Source of the DNA: Glandiceps talaboti
Taxonomy: Eukaryota; Hemichordata; Enteropneusta; Spengelidae
Assembly (NCBI RefSeq): GCF_964340395.1
Contig: NC_135556.1
Location: 10,829,001 to 10,893,000, forward strand
Reading direction: 5' to 3'
Length of the DNA: 64,000 bases
The position numbers and the translations under genes are program-made. Below the pieces are notes generated by a model. That model was given only the letters and a program-made list of their open reading frames with translations. It did no database searches and was not told the DNA's origin. Of the stretch, positions 1 through 12,249 are shown piece by piece (within the stretch, counting starts at the first letter, position 1; every line of letters starts with the position of its first letter).

Positions 1-1404
1 GTATCTAAAATGTTCTGTTTACATAGTTTCAAACATTTGGCACAATTAAATGTGCTAAATTCATAAAATTTATACATGTTTTATATACATGCTCGGTCTT
101 GCCGTTTCTATGGTAACTGATGACAGACAACGAACGATACATGCAAAATGAACTTGTGTGCTTGTTTTTTAAGAACACATCAAGTTACAAGTTTCATCGT
201 TTGGAAGAAATAATAAAAAATGCCTTTTTAATAATAATACTTCACAGTATAAAATTGACCCAGAACATTTTGCTGGAATTTCAGTAAAAACAAGATAAAA
301 AGGGCAAAGTGTGCATGCAGGGGTACACACACACACTTCAAAAAAATGCCTTTTTAAAAAAACAATACAGATGACATACATCGTTTAAAAACCTTGAACA
401 TGACAAATGTTTTTGAGAATTCTTCTACAATGACAAAGCACTTTTTTAGTTGGCGTCATAATAGTATTCAAAAGTTACAAAAATCTAAACCTGTTTCTTG
501 AATCACAGGATACCCTTGTTCATTGGCAAAGCTGAGAGCTGATAAATGCATGTGATGCACTGAACTGTGTGTGCCCTAATTGTCAACATTTGCATATTCA
601 AATATGTACAAAGGTCAAATGCCAAACCATATGCACATCAATTTTACATTAAGTGCAAATTTCAGAACACAAAGTAAAGTAAACACTCAACTTTCATGCT
701 TGGCTTAAGTTTTGATATGCACCTTCTATGCACCCGATGAATAACCGTACGCTATCTAACTGTAACATTTCAGTAACCATGGCAACCATCGATTAAAAGT
801 CTGTTCAAAATATGTAACTCTTTTCAATAACTGCATATTGTATCAAAAAAATTCTCTACTTTGCAATGTACAGCGACATAAACCTGTGTACTACACACAA
901 CGGCAGAAATCAACATCTCCTTGGTGTCTGTTCAGTCTGAAAATGGCTGCTCAACCCACAAGTAAAAACAGAAACAAAAAAATTTCATATACGGTAATAC
1001 CATGTGCCCTTTTGGTTTGTTTTTTTTGGTTGTACTGAAAACAGAGGCGAGAGCATATTCTGGACAACACAACTTACAACTGACTCTTAAAGTAAACAAA
1101 TATGGCAGCTCAAGTGTATGAGACCTATTGAGAGAAGAGTCAATGCTGAGGATGTCACCATGGAAACAAAGGTCACAAAACTACAGTATTAACAAATCAC
1201 AGATAAGTCTTGTATTTTGCATATTCAGAATGACCTTGACCTTTGAGTTGAGAACTTAAGACCCTATTTGGTATGACTTGGACCTTTGCAGATTCGACTG
1301 CTTTCATCGGCCTAAATATTTCAGATATACTGTAAGGTCACATGGACACAGGTTCTGCAAAATTCCAACAAATTTTTACAGGCGATGTAACAATACAAAG
1401 TATA
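1..1404. other. Intergenic flank, nothing recognised
   Basis: AT-rich sequence with only short chance open frames. I see no exon with splice sites, no RNA gene and no clear repeat. Confidence 0.6.
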
Positions 1405-1862
1405 GAATGGCATCCCTGTATCAGCACTGTCACAGGACTGTTAAAAGACTGTGGCTAATCCAGGTACAGTATTGATGGATAGTAATTTTGACATGGCTGG
1501 AATACATTAGCTGTACAGTGTTGGACACCACATCCCTGTATCAAAAATGTCACTGGACAGTTACAGGACTGTAGTTGACCCAATTATGATGTAGATTGAC
1601 AGACTGTCATATCAGTAATTTTTACATAACTGAAATATATCAGTTATATAGTAGTTAGGCACAACACACCCCTGTATCAGCAATGTCACAGGACTGTTAC
1701 TGGACTGTAGCTAAAGCCACTTACAACTTTTAATAGATAGATAAATTGTTACATGACTGTCATATATGGTAGTTGAGCACCACATCCCTGCATCAGCAAT
1801 GTCAGAGGACCATTACAGGACAGTCTCTAGAGCCAGTTCAGGTACAATGTAGATTGATAGAC
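1405..1862. repeat. Degenerate tandem repeat, four copies of about 115-140 bp
   Basis: Copies begin near 1410, 1530, 1670 and 1786 with ATCCCTGTATCAGCAATGTC or a close variant. Each is followed by a CAGGACTGT-rich stretch and then a GATAGA-type stretch. It lies in the 3' flank of ARHGEF17. No coding frame persists through it. Confidence 0.75.
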
Positions 1863-2395
1863 TCTGACTCAAACTTGAAACAGCTCCCTCTGTGGTGAGA
1901 GGTTCTGCACTTGAGCAGTCAATGATATGTCACCTGATTCAACTTCAAATAATTCTACCAGACATTTCAAAGTGTTGGTTATCTTTCCAACTTTCATGCT
2001 TTTCAGGTGAAAAGTAAATAAGATGTATTTGAGAATGTGTCATAAAACATGAAGTGTTTTTGTCAGGCACAAATCTCAAGTCAAGACTTATCAGCTGACA
2101 GAAAATAGCTATGTCTACATCTCAATGGACAAGTCTGACAAGAGAACTAGTCCTGACAAAATGAACTATGGTTGTTGGTATACCAATATTTGCACCTCTT
2201 GAGTCTTCGTGTTTGTTAAGTAAGTGTATTTGTAACACAGCCAGAGAGAGTCAGTTATATTTGTTGACTGACAAACACAAGGTCAGTAATACTTCACGGA
2301 ATCCAAGTAATCATACTACGTGTTCATCGCAGTATTCACCTAAACCTGGCGACTACTGAACATTGGTTTTTCTTATTTCTTATTTTATATATGGT

Positions 2396-2730
2396 AGAGT
2401 GTGCCTCAGGGACCACTTTTCCTGAAAAATAAAAGTTCTTAAATCTCACCAAACTAAGCTTGTTTCTCTGATCCTTTTGAAATAATAAAAGACATATTCT
2501 AGGTGTTCACCATCTTGTTTTCACAGAAAACTGACAATCTTATATTTTTCCCTGTAGTATTCGGCGGCCATATTGGATTTCAAAATGGCTTCATTTTCCT
2601 ACTCTCATTTTGGTCTCTGTCATAATATTTGTACAGTGATACCTGATTTTGTTCTTCGTGATTTTAACTTACAATGGGCTTGAGCTTAAAAGATAACAGC
2701 AAAACTTTTATTTCTGAGGCACGTATTACG
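2396..2730 (+). mobile_element. Short inverted-repeat element, family 2, copy 1 (MITE-like)
   Basis: About 335 bp. The left end GTGTGCCTCAGG plus AAATAAAAGTT is mirrored at the right end (AACTTTTATTTCTGAGGCAC), giving terminal inverted repeats. The interior contains the recurrent blocks CACCATCTTGTTTTCA and GGCCATATTGGATT. Related copies are at 20451-20770, 33341-33700, 14140-14420 and 59200-59560. No coding capacity; probably non-autonomous. Confidence 0.7.
2707..2712 (-). promoter_or_regulatory. Candidate poly(A) signal AATAAA inside an inverted-repeat element
   Basis: This is the first canonical AATAAA I could find downstream of the ARHGEF17 stop on the minus strand. It lies about 750 bases past the stop and inside the terminal repeat of the element at 2396-2730. 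A weaker ATTAAA is nearer, at 3168-3163. Which one is used cannot be told from sequence. Confidence 0.3.
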
Positions 2731-2815
2731 TTAAAGTTGTGAACACGTCAACACTTTGTACTGTTGTAAGATTCATGTACAATGCTCCTACACAGGTTGC
2801 TGAAAACACAATCAC

Positions 2816-2938
2816 TTGTATTCACTCATATTTGAATACTGTTACAAAGTCCTCCCCTCTTCAAGGGTATGGAATTTGTATTCACTCATATTTGAATACT
2901 GTTACAAAGTCCTCCCCCTCTTCAAGGGTATGGAATAA
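2816..2938. repeat. Two-copy tandem duplication, 60-bp period
   Basis: The block starting TTCACTCATATTTGAATACT at 2821 is repeated at 2881, nearly identical except for one extra C in a C-run. A recent local duplication; the open frame across it is incidental. Confidence 0.85.
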
Positions 2939-3109
2939 GTTTGTTGGTTTGTTGGAATTCTCACCCAACGTTTAACAGTTCACAATTCTTGAGGCTTTAA
3001 AAAATGTATCTCTGAAAAGAAAGTTCATCAATTGTTGAACACAGTTGTCCTTGTTCTTCTGGACGCCAGTAAAAATCATCTCAAATATAATCTCTTTACA
3101 GTTTTTTGT

Positions 3110-3400
3110 TTGTCTGAGGCACTCCTCCAGTGAGATTATCCCAAATGCAGTATTCTTCATTTTTAATTCTTTTCAGAAACTCCTCCAGTGAGATAATCTG
3201 AAACACAGTGTTTTTCTCTTGTTTGTTTGTTTGTTTGTTTGTTTGAAACACTCAAACGCTATGTCTTTCTTTCATAGTTTGTTTGTTTGTTTGTTTGTTT
3301 GAAGCACTCCTCCAGTGAGATCATCTCAAACACCTTGGTCTTCCTTTTTTTTGCTTGTTTATAATATTCCTCCAATAAAGTCGTTTCAGGTATATGGATA
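3110..3400. repeat. Interrupted tandem repeat plus (TTTG)n in the probable 3' UTR
   Basis: CTCCTCCAGTGAGAT or a variant recurs near 3122, 3180, 3307 and 3367. Between copies lie two (TTTG)n runs (about 3223-3245 and 3278-3301). It sits right after the ARHGEF17 stop codon, so it would be transcribed if the 3' UTR is longer than about 350 bases. Confidence 0.7.
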
Positions 3401-3458
3401 TGTAAAGTTTTCAGTAAGTTGTTTTTTTTGTTAAATTCATATTTGATATGTGTAATAA

Positions 3459-3883
3459 TTACACTTTCCACAATAACAAATGGTTGGTACTATCATCGCG
3501 TCCTGCCGCTTCATTGGACGACGATGAACAGAAATCCTCATAACCGTCCCCGCCACTGATCACCAACATATTAGGCATCATGGTGGCTGACACAGAACAA
3601 CGTCTTACAATGGCTTCTCTTAACGTAGGACTGCTCTCACTGTCATCATCTTGTAACATTTCAACTGCCGTAAGAAATCGAACATGTCCCGTATGTCCAT
3701 GCCCAGATCCGGTCACAGGAGGAGTCTCGGGCAATGAAGACATATTGTTTGATGTTATTTTTGGCAATGGTAGAGTCAAGACTACACCGGCACTGGTTCC
3801 AACCCATAGAAGATCTTTGCATGTAAGCAGGGCTGTGATTCGTAGACATGCTGCCTTATGTTGACGAATAATAGCATCTGATC
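3459..3883 (-). CDS. ARHGEF17: ARHGEF17 coding exon 16 (C-terminal blades and stop, residues 803-943)
   Basis: A 425-base terminal coding exon with acceptor CTACAG and a TAA stop at 3461-3459. It reads SDAIIRQHKAACLRITALL, then DLLWVGTSAGVVLTLPLP, GHGHTGHVRFLTAVEML, PNMLVISGGDGYEDF and the C-terminus GRDDSTNHLLLWKV. This is the most strongly conserved segment of the gene and fixes the orthology. A (GT)n tract lies about 70 bases upstream of its acceptor in a 341-base intron. Confidence 0.98.
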
Positions 3884-3958
3884 CTGTAGTAAAGACACAG
3901 AGTACAGAGATGATTGACAATGGGTTGTGTACAGTCACTATCATCTTTACAGTACACA

Positions 3959-4030
<72 letters not shown>

Positions 4031-7000
4031 ACACACACACACACACACACACAGTGTGACAAAATCACCTATTCATTAAAATACAATTCTGACTAATTTG
4101 AGTACATTCTCTTCTTCCTTCACCTCAAAGGAATATTTCGAGGTGTGACCATTCACAGACAAAAGCTGTGCAAAAGATGAACAAATTAACACAAGTAATT
4201 ACACAGATTAACTTTGAACTTTACCTGCCAGCATCTTGTGCACCGCTTGAGTGACATCCGTGTCGCACAGATGATTGTAGTTGATGGCATGGTAGAGTTT
4301 GACGACAGCGTTACTTTGTTGACTTAGAGACACCCACACACCAAGACCTGATGTGACGATACATTGAACATTGTGGTTCTGTTCACTGCTGATCTGTATG
4401 TGTTGCTGTAAAGACAGTAAAGTATGCAGCCACATCAGAACATAGCACATATCAGTTAGTCACTATCCCATTCTTGAGTTCTACAAAACTGTGTACAACC
4501 GTACGGAGTGTTTTTGTTCAGGGTGGTGGTATCAAGTTCCCTGCATACTCTATCACAGTTCCCCATCAAAATTTTGGCACAAGGAGTGGAAATCTATGAA
4601 CATTTTACCTAATTTAGTTCTGTTGCCATCAGATGTCCTAGCGACATCACTGTATTTTACATCATCTGCATTTTGGTATGTAACCCATTTTTAGAGAAAC
4701 GATTATAATAAAATATGATTTCTGAACTTTTTATTTATTCTGGACCTTGTACTTTCAGAGATGTGACCCATCTTTAGAGAAGTGGTTATCACCAAAAAAG
4801 TCACACATATATTTTCTAAAAAAATATTTTTTTTCTGGACTAAGTACTGTCACAATTTTTTTGGTATCATAGGTGATGAAATTCAACAGTTTCAAATGGT
4901 GTATAAAGAAAGTGTCAACAAATGCGAACTTAGTAGGTTACCATAACTGCTCAAACTACAATTTTTTTATTTCATTTTTGTAAACTATCATTTTAGGATT
5001 ACATTACATGAGAAAATGACTTGGTTATTCCTAGTATGTTGTGCATGTACTAAATTTCTGTTGTTCACTACAAAACAATCATTGACGTGGGAGACATTTC
5101 ATCTCAGCCTTACCTCAACAATGAATGAGTTAGGGTCAACCACAATGATATAGTTCTGTCGACCACACCACAGTTTACCAGCAACGGCGGCCATCTTTGT
5201 TATTGGTGCATTGCTGTTACCAATAGTGAGTGTTTGTGGACTGTCAAAATCCCACGGTCCACCTGTAAGGGAAAACAGAGGTCAAAGGTCATCATCAGGA
5301 TAACAAACCTTTCTTCATAGTGTCATGTCAGATGAGGGTTAAACCTTAAGTTTGAAAAAGAGTGGACACTTACTGTATTTTTGCTTATTTATCTGGAAAC
5401 CAGAACCCAAACATTATGAAAATACTGTTATTTCCCCTTAAATCATGAAATCACTCGTCAGAACCCAAACGTTTATGAAAACGCTTGTATTTCCGGGAGT
5501 AGCATTCTCCTTAAAGTTGTGCTGAAATCAGCTTACCTGGCTGTCTGCTATACATGACAAGTTCACCGTTGGCTAGTGACGTAAATACTCTGTTATCGTG
5601 GTACAAAATACTCTGTATTGATGCCGAATGTTGGATTTTCTTGGAAGCTTTGGCCGTCCTTACGTTGTCATTGCACACATAGATATGAATACTACAAAGA
5701 AAGACAACAAAGACACAAAGAGACATGTTAGCTTGATCGATCTGACATTATTGCATGCATCACTTGGGGATCCAAAATTATGGGGAAAGAAGGATGAACT
5801 TGAAATCTTATTCTTTTGTATTTGGCAGCCATTTTTTCTTTTCCATGGCAACTGTTAATACTTTAACATATGCATATACATGGGGTAGGGTGGGGTGGGG
5901 TGGGGGTATGACTGAAGATTGGCTGTTTATATGTGATGATCATGTGACTTACCATCCATCTTCTGTTCCTAACCACATTGTTGGTTTCAGACTATCAGGA
6001 TCTTCTTCGTCTTCACTATTTGAATCACTACTTTGACAATGACTTGGCGATCCACCATCATCATCATCTGAACAAATGAATGCAAAATTAGGTATATTTC
6101 AACTTTCAAATAAAAACAGATTTGGTAAAAAAGATTGAGAAAAATAATGAATAGATAAATATTGTGGGAAAACAGTTTAGAATTATTTACTTGGATGATT
6201 GATTGCTTCTTATGGTACAATTTGTTATTGACAAAGTTGGGACGACAAGGTATAGAACATGTAAACTTACCATAGCAAGAATATAAGTCACAACAGGGGT
6301 TAAACTTACCACAGCAAAGATAAGTATTAAACTTACCAGAGCTGACATCGTCTGCAAGGTTTTCATCGACGTGTAACAACGTCCTATCTAGGCTAGACAT
6401 ATTCTCATCGGAATCGTCGGAATCGAAGGCAATGATTTCAGCTGCTTGTTTGTTTTTCCTTCTGGTATGGTGAGGTGATGCAAGTGATGACGTTTCATCA
6501 ACAGTTACTTGGATACTAATAGGTGATGACAACGGTGTGCCGTCACTGGCTGCATGGTCTCTGTAATGTACATAATATTTGTAGAAGATCTAGATTTAGT
6601 ACACGGCTACAACAGTTACATTTCCATACCTAATACATACTGTAGGGGGAACACCATAACTTCTGCCCCACACACTACACGTGCATTAACAATAGGCACA
6701 CGTGGGAATATTAAAGCCAGCCATCTTGTTCTATTTTGACCCTCTAGCATGAGTTAAAATGCTATTGCAGGTACTGAGAATTGGGGTTTCAGAGAATATA
6801 TCTCACCTGTGCGTTATAAGTCTTCTTGGTGTACCAGGAACCGGTGCTATACAAAGAATTCTAGCAGAGCAGACAGTTTTACAAGTAGCTACATCAGGTT
6901 TTGGCGCTAAAGTCAGCAGACAGACCTGGCCAACGTAGCCATCACTATTACACACCCAAACTTCTCTCTGTTCTTCTATACCGGTCGGATGCGAAGGACT

Positions 7001-10000
7001 GGCGCAGGAAAACTGCATCCCACTACGGGTCTTGGATATTGGAATGGGATTGAGGAATTGTGGAGGGAATGTGTCTTTGGAATCAGCTGGAAATAAAGCA
7101 TATGGAAATGACGATGTATTCTGGGAATATCAATGGACAATTAATAGTTTTTAAATTTACCTGGAATACTGCAGTACATGAACGTTCCAAGATGTCAAAC
7201 ACATACTTGGTGGGTACAATATCACACAAGGGCAGCTGTAATTAATTTTATGTTTCTCATGACCTAACCGACCCAATATTTCTTCTGATTTTAATTGATA
7301 TTTCTAAGTCATTCTGATTTTGAATTGAAAGTATCACTAACATGTACTCATAAACTTACATTTTTTTTTTCACTTTTAATTTTTTTTTTCTGATCAACTG
7401 TCTTATCATTAATAAGGTATTATGACAAGAAACATGAAATTAATAATAGAATCAAAAGGTAAACAAATACAAAATGGATAGTCTCTTGATTTTTTTTTCA
7501 CAAAAAATTTTAAGTTTATGACTGTCTTCAACAAAACTTACTTAATTTCTGCTTAGCTTTCAATAACTCGTCTTCCCAAGAGATTCTCATATCCATCGTG
7601 TTGAACACTACAACATGTGTATCCATACCACCACTGAAAAGACAAAATGAAAGTTAAATTTAGCCTCCATTTGGTTTTAGTATTGGACAGCGCCCTCTTG
7701 AGTCAATAAAAAGGCAGCATTAGACCAGCAAAATTGGGATGCTCTTTTTGATATCATTAATTTTCAAAGTTTGAGCATCAAGAATGACTTTTCAATAGTC
7801 TTTTATTTATACAGCATTCCTTATCTGACTGTTTTGCAAGTAAAAATATCTGCTTTTGACAATAAAACATTGCCAAGCCACCATATTGAATATCTTTTCA
7901 TTTTTGGCTCATTCCAAAATTATGCTGCACAAAGATAGATATTTTCCATGGGATCAAGTGTACTACTGCTCTGCCCTCATGCTAAGACCTGGATGAACCA
8001 TTATATCAAAGGGGTGGCTGGCCATACAATTAGGGACATAATAGCAATCTTTGCTAGATTTTTTTGCAGCAAATGACACAAACCATGCAGTAACAGTAGC
8101 ACACGCTATGTATAATGCTGTTTGAGCTGTGATTTCCAGTTTCCCTTAATGTGTGGTTGGCCACCCCTTTTCATATAATGGTACCGTCCACGCCTTTGCC
8201 TGGGGAAGAGTATTATTAATACACTTGATCCTTTATCAAGGTTGTTGGGAAGTGTGTCAAACTGTGAACTTACGGTGTTGTTGCCTGAACCTCCACTTCT
8301 TTAGCTGCCAGTGTAGGTGACATGACGGCTGGTAGCCGGTTTTCACTTAGCTTCTTGTTGATACTCTCCATCAATTCCCGGATCACCTCGTCCAAAGACT
8401 ACGTATAACAGAGAGAATGACAAAAATTAGAACATTTACTGAATCGTTAAAATCATGTCATCCAAGAAGAGTAACAGAAACGAGGAACACTAGTTTGTAA
8501 TTTTACTACAAACCACATCATGCAATAATTAGAACAGGAAGTAGTTAATTCTGTTGGTTTTCATATCATAATGATTTCGTTGCTGACATTGCTACCTTAC
8601 AGAGATGCTTTAGCAAGTCCACACACTGTTAAGTTAAATTACAAGGTTCCAGTCCCATTTTTTTTACAACAGCATTATTACCAAAGAAAATATGCTACAT
8701 GTATCAGCAAACTAAGATAGACAAAATCTGAAACTATTGTTGTTGCATGTGGTAGATTTATACGCACGCGGTTGATAGCGATACGTTGTTCATGTGGGTA
8801 TAATCACCCTGTAATTACACAAGAAAAATTTGCCACCAGAAATACCATCCTTCTGTGAGTGTATCTACATCAATGTCTGTTGATACCTTACATAACAATA
8901 TCGCAATAATAGTTATCATTTGTGTCTGTTTGCTGATTGTCCATCAGTCATCGCAATGCAAGGAAAGGCCATGTAATAAACCATACAGTCCAAGAGCTAC
9001 ATTTCTCAAAAAGATTAAAAATGCTAAAAATATTGTAAACGGTGCTCAGAATACAAATATGGAATATGTACTATGTATCACTCCATTGATATGACTTACA
9101 CATTCAGAGCACTGTTCATAACTTTTAATAGCCAATGATTGGTCAGCTGTTCAAATCATGTGACATAGCTCTCAAGTCATGTGACAAAACTCTCAAATCA
9201 TGTGACAAAGCTCTAACCCAATGAAATGTCTGTATTACTCACCTCATGTGGGTAATTCAGATTCTCAGACATGTCTTTAATTTGATTCAGTACATTGATG
9301 TCTTCCTCCAATTGACTGACAAGCCTCTCAATGCTGGCCCTCCTGTTTACATTGCTGTGTTTCACAACTTCTACATCGTCAAGGTGATGTTTCCATAGCA
9401 ACTTGAATTTGCTGGCTTCCAGAATCAAGTTGGGATGAAACCTGCAAATGCATGGAAGACGTTGTATGTTATAATCTGTGCTGTACGTTCAATGGTATAG
9501 CACGGCCTGGAATCCATACTGTCCTGTTCTACAGTATAACATGGCTATCTAATTTGTAGCCTGGAATCCATACTGTCCTGTTCTACAGTATAGCGTTATA
9601 TATCATCGCCTTGCCTGAGGATAAAATCAGTATGATGCATAGCGGAGTGTTGATGTATCCTTACATCGAAAGTATATAACCCAATATCACGGCTACAATA
9701 TTTTTATTACATGTCTCCACAGATATTATTTCATACAAGAAATTTTATGTCAGGAAATTAAAAAAAAGAGAATAAAACTTGACTTTGAACCCTACTTAAT
9801 TTGACACTCATTGCTATAAAAACAACAACGGATTACTATATTTAGATGTGCTGTTACGTGGTCAACCTCATTTGCATAATCAAAAAAAAAAAAGTTCTGT
9901 ATGTCAATTATAGTGTGCCAGTCAACATCATACACAATGACTCTGTAGATCTAGTGTCAGACAACCTACACCTGACATGTAAAAAAAATGTCAGTTATTC

Positions 10001-11508
10001 CAAATATCAAAGGTGATAGTGATCTAGAATGCTAAATCAGTTATTTGCAGTTATTTTAAAAAGCTAGCTTCTTGTTCCAAAAGCATGTGCTACACACGTA
10101 TGGTACAACAGCATGAACCATACTGATGCAGTGACAACTCAAATAGAAATTATTGTCAGATTTGTGCAAGTGAGTCTGATTTCAACGATGACGTGACTCT
10201 GAATGATATTTTAACATTACCTGTGTTTGTCCTGGTATATCTCTTGTGAAACATACCTCACTTCTGATAACGTGCATCAGGACAAATACGACAAAGTTAC
10301 ATAATTTGATAAACTGTTGGGATATGTTTGCTATATGCAAATTCAATATTCCGACGTCAGTCTAGCATTATGAGTAACTTTATGACAGAATTTCCATCCA
10401 CAAGCAGACCCTTTTAAGTATTAAAAGTCGTGTCGTGATGAAGAACGACCAGAGTATACATTCCATATTATTTGGTCAACTTGGCTTGTGCATGGTACAA
10501 TACATGTTATGGTTTCTTGTTGAATACGGACAATATATACAACATGCAGTGTCTTTGCGAAACTACAAAAGCCTACAGAGGATAAAATCTGATAAAGTTT
10601 ACATAAATTTCCATAGTAGAATTTTCATCCACAAGCAGACCTTTTTAAGTATTGACGTTTGATTTTTGATGCAAACAATTCTGTTTGTTTTTTGTAAATT
10701 CTATCCAATAGTTCCCGGTTGATTTCAGTCAATACAGAAAACAGTTCCGGAATCATGGCTATAATACAGCACCAACTGACAAATTAATAGGATTTTAATA
10801 TCTCCAAATCTCTTTAAAGTGACAAAAATAATGCCCACAATACAGAAGTCTGTCACCAGAATGAAATATAGCAATGTTTGTCATTTTATATACCCCCGAA
10901 TGTATCCCACACATCACAGAACAGGATGTATTGCAGTTTAAATATGTACTAATAAACATCCGATACTCAAGGTCAACCACTTTATCAGTCTGGGTACATC
11001 ATACTCCAGGATGCAATATAGCATGACCTTTTTGGACATCACTAAACCGGAACTAAGAAGAATGGGAACAAGAGTCCTGGAAAAAAACTTGATTCATTTT
11101 CCATAGATCCGGAAGTATAGAAGGAATACTTAAAATTCAATGAAAGCGATAACTGGTTGCTGAATGATATCAATTTTTTTTTGTCTTTGTCACCATAGCA
11201 ACACTAAAGAGTATATGAAAATTGATAGGGTTGTCTTTTCTGTGTTTCCTAGAAGGGGGGGGGTACTGTAGTCAAGGTTTAAGATAACTGATAGCCACTT
11301 GACTGACATACTTGACACTAACAAAGGAAATATAAACAACACTTCAATAAAGAAATGAATACAAATTAGGATGTTGTATTTGTTACATGTAAATACTAAA
11401 AATACACATACCCACACATATGCATGCAAACACACACCTATGCACATCCAGCCTTTGATAGACTAATACATGTAGACAAGATACATGTAAACACTACAGA
11501 CCAAATAT

Positions 11509-11562
<54 letters not shown>

Positions 11563-11935
11563 ATACATACATACATACATACATACATACATACATACAT
11601 ACATACATACACATACATACATACATACATACAAAGCCCAACATGTAACAACCCGCCAACACTTACTTGTCCGCACCCAATACCTCACACAATAACAACC
11701 AACACCTCCACACATACAACACCAACCCACCGACACAGACAATAGTGATGGTATTCCTATTGTCTACACTCTATATATACAGCACACCCAGAGAGTAGGC
11801 CTCAGAGTTGTCTGATGATCGCACTATGCGTGAAACTCCGAGTTACAATCAAGAAAGAGTTCCAGTACTACCAAAACTATTACACTCTGCCACTGCGGTA
11901 TAGAGCACTGTCTTAGCAGATTGATACTCACCGAG

Positions 11936-11966
<31 letters not shown>

Positions 11967-12201
11967 CATACATACATACATACATACATACATACATACA
12001 TACAGATATACATGCATACACACATATATACACATACATAAATAGACAGACAGACACATACATATATACATACATACATACATACATACATACATACATA
12101 CATACATACACACACACACTCATACATACATACATACATACATACATACATACATACACATACATATATACATGCACACACACATATACACACATACATA
12201 G

Positions 12202-12249
<48 letters not shown>

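Noticed and set aside
3459-4096. Long open frames rich in Cys-Val or His-Thr
   Set aside because: They are translations of the (CA)n tract joined to true or shadow exon sequence. Only the part up to the acceptor at 3884 is coding.
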